Positions 57,494-64,000 of a stretch of 64,000 nt of DNA are shown piece by piece. The first letter of the stretch is position 1. Every line of letters begins with the position of its first letter. Below the pieces are notes generated by a model. That model searched no databases and was not told the origin of the DNA. It saw only the letters and a program-made list of their open reading frames with translations. Both the position numbers and the translations under genes were made by a program. Origin of the DNA: Gammaproteobacteria bacterium (GTDB lineage Bacteria; Pseudomonadota; Gammaproteobacteria; Pseudomonadales; Halieaceae); NCBI GenBank assembly GCA_024644535.1, contig JAHEKX010000014.1, positions 1 through 64,000 of the forward strand. Direction: 5' to 3'.

Positions 57494-58674
57494 CGGTTGC
57501 GTCCAAGACGCTCGTGCGCATCTACCCAGTCATTGGTGCGTGTCTCTTTGTCGGTGCGCGTTGCAGCAGCTAAAGACAATTCACCGGCGACCACTAAGCC
57601 CGCTGCAATTTCGGCAAACTTCATGGCTTTATCCGTACCATAGCAACCCATAATTTCCAGACACTCACGCTGAGTTGCCAAGCTTGTACCGCCACCGTAG
57701 GTCGCCACAATCAGCGAGGGCAAGGTAATCGAGTAATAATAGTCCCCGTTGCGCGTCACCTTATTGTAAGTAGTGCACTGGTTCGATTCACCGATATTGG
57801 CGACATCTTGTCCGGTAGCGAGATAAAGTGCAGCTAAGCCATTGGCCGGATGCGCTGCGTTGTTCGACGAATTCGTCAACAAAGCGGCTAACGTACTTAT
57901 ACCCTGTCCGTAGTGCATAGCTTCGGGAGTCACTTTCAGGTGCTGCTTCATAACCTCTTTGGGTATGGTAATTTCTGCGGTAACGCGGCGACCGCGACCC
58001 TTCAAAAGATTTACGCTAGAGGTGCGCTTTTCGGTGTCAAATGACCCCGACAACAGGTAATGCGACATGTGTGGATTTTGCTCGCGAATCCACTCGCACG
58101 CCACAAAGGTAGCACGACTGGTCATGTTCTGACCCGCAGCATCACCAGTAGAGTAGTCAAAGCGCGTGTAGACCATGTTATGAACGTGATAACGCTCGAT
58201 TTCGTTGAGTTTACCAACCGAAGTGGTCGTTTCCGCACGAGCTTTAATTTCAAGAAAGTTTTGATCCAGCCATAAGGTAAAATCTCGCGCTTGACGCGCA
58301 TCTTTAAACACGAAACATGGAGCACGCTGCATCACCACGTCGGTCACCGTTGTCAAAACGCCTCCGCTTTCGCGAATAACTTTCATACCGCGGTTATAGC
58401 TCGCGAGCATGGTGCCTTCGACAGTGGCCATGGGCACAAAATATTCACCTTGTGCGTATTCACCGTTTACTAACAAGGGACCCGCAATGCCAACAGGCAC
58501 CTGCGCCACCCCAAAAATATTCTCGATGTTGCCGGACATACCTTCGGGATCAAACGAAAACTGCTTGGTGTGATTTAGTTTAGCGCCCGTTTGTTCCTCG
58601 ATGAACTCTTGGCGCTGTTTGATGATATCGCTACTGTAATCGTTATCACTGGAGCGTGGAATTTTACCGGCCAT
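57490..58674 (-). CDS. Soluble class I-type hydroxymethylglutaryl-CoA reductase
   Basis: HMG-CoA reductase makes mevalonate from HMG-CoA with NADPH, for isoprenoids by the mevalonate pathway, which most gammaproteobacteria lack. The 394-residue protein has no membrane anchor. Catalytic residues fit class I: Glu86 in PMATVEGTMLAS, Lys216 in DTEKRTSSVNLL, Asp290 in LATGQDVANIGESNQ and His387 in VDAHERLGRN near the C-terminus. VGIAGPLLVNG, ATYGGGTSLATQ and GELSLAAATR also match. AAGGA precedes the ATG. No other mevalonate gene is visible nearby, so the downstream pathway must lie elsewhere, or the enzyme serves another route. Confidence 0.93.
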   Translation of the reverse strand: MAGKIPRSSDNDYSSDIIKQRQEFIEEQTGAKLNHTKQFSFDPEGMSGNIENIFGVAQVPVGIAGPLLVNGEYAQGEYFVPMATVEGTMLASYNRGMKVIRESGGVLTTVTDVVMQRAPCFVFKDARQARDFTLWLDQNFLEIKARAETTTSVGKLNEIERYHVHNMVYTRFDYSTGDAAGQNMTSRATFVACEWIREQNPHMSHYLLSGSFDTEKRTSSVNLLKGRGRRVTAEITIPKEVMKQHLKVTPEAMHYGQGISTLAALLTNSSNNAAHPANGLAALYLATGQDVANIGESNQCTTYNKVTRNGDYYYSITLPSLIVATYGGGTSLATQRECLEIMGCYGTDKAMKFAEIAAGLVVAGELSLAAATRTDKETRTNDWVDAHERLGRNR

Positions 58675-58802
58675 ATCTCGTCCTTGTTTGGTATGCTTGA
58701 GAACTTAAGGTAGCAGAAAATACTCAAGGTTCAAAATTATTCGATTTGCATGCACCATAGGCCTTGTATACCATTGAGCCCTTGATCAAAGTCTGGGTTG
58801 TC

Positions 58803-60611
58803 ATGACGCGAAGCACACGCAAGCTTGTTAAATACCTTCTAACTCTTAGCTTCCTAACATGTTTTGCAGCCAGCGCGATGACTGCCAACAATTGGAGACA
58901 AGACTATCGCGCTATCACCGACCGATCTCCCGAATCGTTGCTACACTTTTTAGATGAGACACTGCGGCAGCAAGACTACTTAGATAACCTTGAAGACCAA
59001 ATCAACATTCGCTTAGAGAAAGCAAAGATACAGCGGAACGCAGGCTCCTACGATCAAGCGCTTACCGAACTCACTGCCGCGGGAGGCATTGCCAAAAAGG
59101 CACTTCGCTCGGATCTGCAAGCTGAAATCATTCTGACGCAAGGCACTATAAAAGCTGAAATGGGCCTGGTTCCCGATGCCACCGGTGATTTCCACATGGC
59201 TCGCAAGTTGGCGCAAGCCGAAAACAACCAAGACCTGGAACTTACAGTTCTGAACGCCTTAGGTGTCGCCTACCTTTATTCCGGCAACCCCGAGCGTGCA
59301 ATCGAATATTTTGAACAAACCCAAGGATTGGCTCGGCAGCTTGGCAACAAAGAGCGAGAACTGGTCGCCGTTGGGAACATCGGAACAGCGTTGGCCGACA
59401 TGAATCAAATCGAAGCAAGTCTTAAGGCTCATCGCCAAGCCTACGCATTGACACAAGAACTTGCCGTCGAGCGTAACCTGATGCCACAAGGCATTTATCA
59501 GCTAGCCAATATCTGTTCGAGACTCTACGACCTAGACCGGCTAGAGCAAGCCGAGTTGGAATGCATTCAAGCCCTAGAGCCTGCCGAGGCCATTGGTCAC
59601 GTACGAATTTTGTCGGGCATTTTAATGACCTTGGGCAAAATAAAATTTCAGCAAGACCAGAAATCTCAGGCCATTCCTCTACTAGAGCGAGCTCTGGAGC
59701 TTGTTGGCACATCCACGCCCACAATTTCGCTACCGTTAATAGAAACCCTAGCCGACGTCTACTCCAACCTTGGACAGCCAAAAGACGCCGCAAGGTACTG
59801 GAAGCAAGCCCTCGACCTTGAGCGGTCGCTAGCGCAAGGTGAGCGCACTGCCCTTACCGAGGAACTGGAAATCCGCTACGAAGTAGAACGACGCGACCAA
59901 GATATTAAGTTGCTGCACCTTAATGCCCAACTTCGAGAAACAGAACTGAAAAATCGCGACCGACAATTGTTTTTTGCCGCAGGCCTGCTTATCGCCAGCG
60001 CATTGTTACTGGCCGCATTATGGCGGGGCTACACCGACAAACGTAATTTGGAGGAAGAATTACTGTCTCGCAACTCAAAACTTGAAGATGCGTTAAACAC
60101 TATCCAAAAATTAGCCTCGGTTGACAGCTTAACGGGCCTACTAAATCGTCGGGCATTTCACGACATAGCGCGTCAAGCCTTAGAACACAAACGTCGCACC
60201 GACAGCCCGATTTCTCTGGCCTTGGGAGATGTTGACCAATTTAAAAAAGTAAACGACAACTATGGTCATGCAGTGGGCGACGAGGTGCTGAGTGAAATCG
60301 CCTCACGGCTGACCAATTCCTTGCGCGGCACCGATGTTGTCGTGCGCTGGGGTGGAGAGGAGTTTTTGTGCTTTTTCCCCACTACCGATCTCCCCGCAGC
60401 CATGACTCTGGTTGAAAAGCTCCGGCTCGCAGTCAACGCCTACCCTGTTTCTACTGCATTTGGCGAGTTTAACGTATCAATCACCTTTGGCCTCGCCCAA
60501 GTAGACAATGACATTCATGACGCTATTCGACGCGCTGACAAGGCGCTATACGAAGGCAAGCGTATGGGTGGTAATGTGTGCCGGCTAGAAACCCCAACAC
60601 CCAAGGTGTAG
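58803..60611 (+). CDS. TPR-containing diguanylate cyclase (GGDEF)
   Basis: From the ATG at 58803 the protein has 602 residues; a TTG at 58764 is also possible. A signal peptide covers about 1-25. TPR-like helices fill about 45-345 in the periplasm (GNPERAIEYFEQTQGLARQL is one example). A coiled-coil segment, one membrane helix (about 388-410) and a cytoplasmic GGDEF domain (about 435-595) follow. The active site is GGEEF (517-521), with the inhibitory RxxD (RGTD) five residues upstream, so it should make c-di-GMP and be feedback-inhibited. It ends seven bases before the enoyl-CoA hydratase gene, which could be coincidence or read-through. Confidence 0.92.
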   Translation: MTRSTRKLVKYLLTLSFLTCFAASAMTANNWRQDYRAITDRSPESLLHFLDETLRQQDYLDNLEDQINIRLEKAKIQRNAGSYDQALTELTAAGGIAKKALRSDLQAEIILTQGTIKAEMGLVPDATGDFHMARKLAQAENNQDLELTVLNALGVAYLYSGNPERAIEYFEQTQGLARQLGNKERELVAVGNIGTALADMNQIEASLKAHRQAYALTQELAVERNLMPQGIYQLANICSRLYDLDRLEQAELECIQALEPAEAIGHVRILSGILMTLGKIKFQQDQKSQAIPLLERALELVGTSTPTISLPLIETLADVYSNLGQPKDAARYWKQALDLERSLAQGERTALTEELEIRYEVERRDQDIKLLHLNAQLRETELKNRDRQLFFAAGLLIASALLLAALWRGYTDKRNLEEELLSRNSKLEDALNTIQKLASVDSLTGLLNRRAFHDIARQALEHKRRTDSPISLALGDVDQFKKVNDNYGHAVGDEVLSEIASRLTNSLRGTDVVVRWGGEEFLCFFPTTDLPAAMTLVEKLRLAVNAYPVSTAFGEFNVSITFGLAQVDNDIHDAIRRADKALYEGKRMGGNVCRLETPTPKV

Positions 60612-60618
60612 CAAGCCC

Positions 60619-61422
60619 ATGCAAAGCCCAAGTAATACTCTGGAGCTTCGTGTCGATGACGCCAAGCTAATTGTCACCCTAAATCGCCCTGAACAAAGTA
60701 ATGCGCTCAACGGCGATATGGTCGATGCCTTATTTTGGGTATTTGACCAGCTAAAACAGCGCGAGGACATTCGCGTCGTATTGCTTAAAGCAAAAGGTAA
60801 AAACTTTTGTGCCGGTTTGGATATGCGCGATCCAAGCTTTGTTCCAGGCGAGCGTAGCGTTAGAAATGTCTGGCGCACACAACGGCGAATTGCCGCTATT
60901 TACCAAGCCATGCGCGCTTGCCCCCAACCGATCGTCGCACTTGTTCAAGGCGCAGCCGCGGGCGGCGGCTTCAGTCTTGCACTGGCATCTGATATTCGGG
61001 TACTGGCTGAAGATGCACGAATGAATGCGGCATACATTAAAATCGGATTAACGGGCTGCGACATGGGTAGCAGCTATTTTCTGCCGCGCTTGGTCGGCAC
61101 CTCGATCGCATCCGAACTGTTGCTCACTGGGCGTTTTATACACGCCCAACGCTCTTTAGCCCTAGGGTTAGCGTCCGACGTCGTCAGCCATGACCAATTA
61201 GAAACTACGGGGCACGCCTTACTCAACGAGATGCTGAGCAATACCCCCATGGGCCTGCGGTTAACCAAAGAAACCCTGAACTACTCGATTAACGCAAGTT
61301 CGCTTGAAGCCGCCATGGCCTTCGAAGATCGACATCAGGCTCTGCTGTCACTTACGGCCGACAGTGAAGAAGCCATTAATGCTTTCCTTGAAAAACGCCC
61401 TCCCGAATATCAAGATAAGTAA
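60619..61422 (+). CDS. Enoyl-CoA hydratase/isomerase family protein
   Basis: A 267-residue crotonase-fold enzyme. LNRPEQSNALNGDMV marks the N-terminus, NFCAGLDM and VQGAAAGGGFSLALASD form the oxyanion hole, and LTGCDMGSSYFLPRLVG follows. The first catalytic Glu position is replaced in this local sequence by Asp or Gly (GLTGCDMG), so it could be a hydratase, isomerase or related lyase. The cluster with a short-chain dehydrogenase suggests lipid or aromatic acid breakdown. The start is seven bases after the GGDEF stop. Confidence 0.88.
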   Translation: MQSPSNTLELRVDDAKLIVTLNRPEQSNALNGDMVDALFWVFDQLKQREDIRVVLLKAKGKNFCAGLDMRDPSFVPGERSVRNVWRTQRRIAAIYQAMRACPQPIVALVQGAAAGGGFSLALASDIRVLAEDARMNAAYIKIGLTGCDMGSSYFLPRLVGTSIASELLLTGRFIHAQRSLALGLASDVVSHDQLETTGHALLNEMLSNTPMGLRLTKETLNYSINASSLEAAMAFEDRHQALLSLTADSEEAINAFLEKRPPEYQDK

Positions 61423-61445
61423 AATTTTGAACTTTGAGTTTTTTT

Positions 61446-61470
61446 CTAGTCTAAGGGGTACAAGGACTAG
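61446..61470. promoter_or_regulatory. Inverted repeat before the short-chain dehydrogenase gene
   Basis: CTAGTC and GACTAG are separated by 13 bases, about 40 bases upstream of the dehydrogenase ATG. It may be an operator for the three-gene run that follows, but six-base arms are short. Confidence 0.25.
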
Positions 61471-61510
61471 TTCGCTTAGTGTATGTTGTGATTTTTAAGG
61501 AGATCGCAGC

Positions 61511-62392
61511 ATGGAGTACAGCAGTCGCACCGTCTTAGTCAGCGGTGGCGCCGAGGGCATCGGGTATGCCATTGCAAAAGCTTTAGGGTTGGCCGGAATG
61601 AATGTGGTTCTGGGTGATATCAATAAACCATCGTTACAGAGCGCTCTAACACAACTGCAGGAACTCGACATTAACTGTACCGGCTTGGTCATGGATGTCG
61701 TCAAGGCGGACGATTGGCGCCGGGCGGTTGATCTTGCGATCTCTCAATATGGCGCCCTGCACGCCCTTGTTAACAACGCAGGTGTTGGCGGAAAACCCGG
61801 CCCCATCGAAAACAATACGCTCGCTGATTGGCAATGGTGCATCGACGTCAACTTGTTAGGCGTCGTGCAAGGTGTACAAGCAGCCGTGCCTCGAATCAAG
61901 CAAGCAGGCGGTGGTTTTGTGGTCAACGTAGCCTCTATGGCCGGTATGATGGGCGTACCCTATGGCGGCGAATATACCGCCACCAAACTCGCCGTAGCGG
62001 GGTTAAGCGAGGCGTGGGCGGTAGAACTGGCCGCTTTTAACATTCACGTCGCCGCCTTATGCCCCGCTTTCGTCAGCACCAATATCCATTTATCAGAGCG
62101 TAATCGGGCACTAACACACGGGCAAACCACAACGCCAGACGAGATAGAGTTACCCGACCCCGACAGCGTGATGTCGCAGGTTGTTACCAATGGCATAAAC
62201 CCTGACCTGGTGGCGCAACGCGTCATTGAAGCCCTAAATGCTAAAGAGCACTATATTTTTACTCATCCCAACTATCGAAAAGCCGTGCAACAACGTTATG
62301 CCGCTATAGATGCGGCTTTTGAACGCGCTGAATCAAGCGCCATAGTGGGTCATTTATGTAACCATCCCTTGGACGCCTTTGTTCCGCAATAA
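61511..62392 (+). CDS. Short-chain dehydrogenase/reductase
   Basis: A 293-residue classical SDR. The NAD(P) motif is SGGAEGIGYAIAKAL (Gly12, Gly13, Gly16, Gly18), with LVNNAGVGG and catalytic Ser142 (NVASMAG), Tyr155 and Lys159 (YTATK). Asp36 in LGDIN favours NAD. AAGGAG precedes the ATG. It lies with an enoyl-CoA hydratase upstream and a saccharopine-dehydrogenase-like reductase downstream, on the same strand. Substrate unknown; a beta-hydroxyacyl or alcohol substrate is plausible. Confidence 0.9.
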   Translation: MEYSSRTVLVSGGAEGIGYAIAKALGLAGMNVVLGDINKPSLQSALTQLQELDINCTGLVMDVVKADDWRRAVDLAISQYGALHALVNNAGVGGKPGPIENNTLADWQWCIDVNLLGVVQGVQAAVPRIKQAGGGFVVNVASMAGMMGVPYGGEYTATKLAVAGLSEAWAVELAAFNIHVAALCPAFVSTNIHLSERNRALTHGQTTTPDEIELPDPDSVMSQVVTNGINPDLVAQRVIEALNAKEHYIFTHPNYRKAVQQRYAAIDAAFERAESSAIVGHLCNHPLDAFVPQ

Positions 62393-62404
62393 CCGGAGAA
62401 ACTC

Positions 62405-63577
62405 ATGAAACAAGACCGAAAATTTGACGTAATTGTATTTGGGGCCTCTGGCTACACGGGTCGGCTAGTCGCCGAGTATATCGAGCAACGCTATGGCACA
62501 AGTTCGTTGCGCTGGGCCATGGCCGGCCGATCGCTGGAAAAACTAGCCAGTGTGCGCGAAGAAATGGGTATTAGTCCAACCGTAGAACTAATCGCAGTCG
62601 ATGCCGATTCCAGCGAATCCGTCGCAGCCATGGCTGCCTCGACCTCGGTCGTTATCACTACGGTGGGACCCTATCAACTGTATGGCAACGAGTTAGTTAA
62701 ACAATGCGCCTTGAATGGTACGGACTACGTTGATCTGTGTGGCGAGCCAAGCTGGATGTATCAAAAAATTAACGAGCACACCGATGCGGCCAAAGCCAGC
62801 GGCGCACGCATTGTATTTTCTTGCGGCTTCGACTCTATTCCCTTTGATTTGGGTGTTTACCACCTGCAGCAGCACGCTAAGGCAGTCACGGGCGCACCCG
62901 TTGCCGTCGTAAAGGGTCGCGTGCGCGCCATGAATGGGTCCTTCTCGGGTGGAACCGTCGCCTCTTTACGAGCCACCATGGCCTCGGTCGCCAAAGACCC
63001 AAGCTTGGTTAGCGTACTGACAAACCCCTTCTCGCTAGCGGAAGGATTTCAAGGGCCCAACCAGCCACGGGGCGATAAGCCCCAATACGATGAAGAGCTC
63101 AAAAGCTGGGCTGCCCCATTTATTATGGCGACCATCAACACCAAAAACGTGCATCGTTCTAACTTCTTGTTGGGCCACGCTTATGGCGAAGATTTTGCCT
63201 ACGACGAGATGTTACTCACAGGCGACGGCGATCAAGGTAAAGCCACTGCTGAATTTGTTGCGAACGACAATTCCTTCGCAGAAAACACCCTTAAGCCGGG
63301 TGAGGGTCCATCTAAAGAAGAGCGCGAAGCAGGCTCTTACGATGTCTTATTCGCCGCCAACACAAAAGACGGTAAATTGCTGCTTACCAGCGTAAGAGGC
63401 GACAAGGACCCTGGCTATGGCTCGACCTCTAAAATGTTAGCCGAGTCTGCGATGTGCCTACTTCATAATCCGGATCTTGGACAAGGCGGTGTCTATACGC
63501 CGGCAGCCGTAATGGCCGATGCATTAATTGAACGATTAGAAAAAAACGCCGGATTAACGTTTACTATCGAGGCTTAA
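62405..63577 (+). CDS. Saccharopine dehydrogenase-like/trans-acting enoyl reductase family protein
   Basis: The 390-residue protein begins DRKFDVIVFGASGYTGRLV, the Rossmann start typical of this family, followed by AGRSLEKL, TTVGPYQLYG, YVDLCGEPSW and SCGFDSIPFDLGVY. These are shared by mycobacterial trans-acting enoyl reductases used in lipid synthesis and by eukaryotic saccharopine dehydrogenase-like oxidoreductases. The exact reaction is unknown. It starts 12 bases after the dehydrogenase stop, so the pair probably works together. Confidence 0.88.
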   Translation: MKQDRKFDVIVFGASGYTGRLVAEYIEQRYGTSSLRWAMAGRSLEKLASVREEMGISPTVELIAVDADSSESVAAMAASTSVVITTVGPYQLYGNELVKQCALNGTDYVDLCGEPSWMYQKINEHTDAAKASGARIVFSCGFDSIPFDLGVYHLQQHAKAVTGAPVAVVKGRVRAMNGSFSGGTVASLRATMASVAKDPSLVSVLTNPFSLAEGFQGPNQPRGDKPQYDEELKSWAAPFIMATINTKNVHRSNFLLGHAYGEDFAYDEMLLTGDGDQGKATAEFVANDNSFAENTLKPGEGPSKEEREAGSYDVLFAANTKDGKLLLTSVRGDKDPGYGSTSKMLAESAMCLLHNPDLGQGGVYTPAAVMADALIERLEKNAGLTFTIEA

Positions 63578-63805
63578 ATGAGTATTCCTCTTGGGTTTTA
63601 TCAGCACTATAAGGGGCCGCGCTACCAAGTAATTGGGGTAGCGCGTCACTCTGAAACCGAAGAAGAGTTAGTGGTTTATCGAACCTGTTATGGCGACCGG
63701 TCGCTGTGGGTGCGCCCGCTTTCAATGTTCACAGAATCAGTCGAGACATTAGACGGAGACAAAGAACGCTTCAGCTATCTAGGTGCAGACGAACCCAGCG
63801 ACTAG
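63578..63805 (+). CDS. DUF1653 domain protein
   Basis: A 75-residue protein beginning MSIPLGFYQHYKGPRYQVIG and including ELVVYRTCYGDRSLWVRPLS, which matches the DUF1653 family. Function unknown. It begins immediately after the stop of the reductase gene with no gap, so it is co-translated. It ends five bases before the convergent partial barrel gene. Confidence 0.93.
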   Translation: MSIPLGFYQHYKGPRYQVIGVARHSETEEELVVYRTCYGDRSLWVRPLSMFTESVETLDGDKERFSYLGADEPSD

Positions 63806-63809
63806 CGGT

Positions 63810-64000
63810 CTAAAATTCGTACTCTATTTGTAAACGAATTGTGTGTTCTGAGGAATCTTCATCCAAGGGGAAAAACGCGCCTAGATTGTAGCTAACCGAA
63901 CGCACATTAGCACCAGACAAACGCACCTGCCCGCCCATTGACGGCCCCATCATTTTAGCGTTTTGGCCCAAATGTACCTCGATGCCCGGTTCAAGATAGC
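63810..64000 (-). CDS. Probable outer-membrane beta-barrel protein (C-terminal fragment)
   Basis: The last 63 codons of a gene entering from the right edge. The peptide alternates polar and hydrophobic residues (VRLSGANVRSVSYNLGAF, then EHTIRLQIEYEF) and ends in Phe, as typical barrel proteins do. The family cannot be named from this part. Confidence 0.6.
   Translation of the reverse strand, partial: YLEPGIEVHLGQNAKMMGPSMGGQVRLSGANVRSVSYNLGAFFPLDEDSSEHTIRLQIEYEF

Noticed and set aside
58696-58728. CTTGAG/CTCAAG inverted repeat upstream of the HMG-CoA reductase gene
   Set aside because: The arms are six bases with a 21-base gap and there is no clear regulator; too weak to call a site.

Overview
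The window reads as chromosome of a marine-type gammaproteobacterium. The evidence is a complete Na+-translocating NADH:quinone reductase operon, a LexA gene with two SOS boxes, the uvrC-pgsA-tRNA-Gly-tRNA-Cys order, the dnaX-ybaB-recR order, and a gene neighbourhood (exbB/exbD/lpxK/kdsB/murB, lol genes, nqr, gap/mfd/csiV, lexA/topA) that I recall from Pseudomonas and its relatives. A roughly 6-kb secreted glycoside hydrolase gene with calcium-binding repeats recalls marine polysaccharide degraders of the Cellvibrionales type. That placement is inference from gene content; there is no rRNA here to confirm it.

Layout. 1-8110: accessory-looking left end, with the N-terminal part of an RNase J-like nuclease, an orphan WYL-domain regulator of the CapW/BrxR type, and a 2007-residue secreted protein joining BspA-type leucine-rich repeats, thrombospondin type 3 repeats, a dockerin-like segment and a GH3 glucosidase. 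8283-17142: a minus-strand run for the cell envelope and DNA repair: comEC, exbB, exbD, lpxK, kdsB, murB, uvrC, pgsA, then tRNA-Gly and tRNA-Cys. 17221-27942: a DUF2062 gene facing a long minus-strand run nqrA-B-C-D-E-F, apbE, nqrM, then three Lol lipoprotein-export genes. 28107-34477: the long form of GAPDH diverging from mfd and csiV. 34431-41872: an MscS channel, lexA, two small conserved genes, topA, a universal stress protein, a glutaredoxin-like protein and a SpoU/TrmH methyltransferase. 41857-50428: a CoxE-like VWA protein with a MoxR ATPase, a second VWA protein, then dnaX-ybaB-recR-rnd-ycgL-ycgN with overlapping ends, and the 4.5S SRP RNA upstream of dnaX. 50676-55585: an RND efflux operon with twin palindromic operators and its own TetR gene last. 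55599-64000: a ferredoxin, an AraC regulator, a rhodanese lipoprotein, a class I HMG-CoA reductase, a TPR-GGDEF protein, and a lipid-metabolism-like run of enoyl-CoA hydratase, short-chain dehydrogenase, saccharopine-dehydrogenase-like reductase and a DUF1653 protein, ending in the C-terminus of a probable outer-membrane barrel.

Most of the window is well-known housekeeping. The observations I rate highest are the LRR-GH3 fusion; an E. coli-like -1 frameshift site inside dnaX (A AAA AAG, upstream Shine-Dalgarno-like GAGGA, downstream hairpin, stop one codon after the slip); the bacterial class I HMG-CoA reductase; the orphan WYL repressor beside an inverted repeat; and the twin GTAAGA-N3-TCTTAC operators in the RND promoter. 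I do not see a CRISPR array, an insertion sequence, a prophage or a recognisable multi-gene defence island. The only stretch above 300 bases without a protein gene is 50429-50736, which holds the SRP RNA and the RND promoter.
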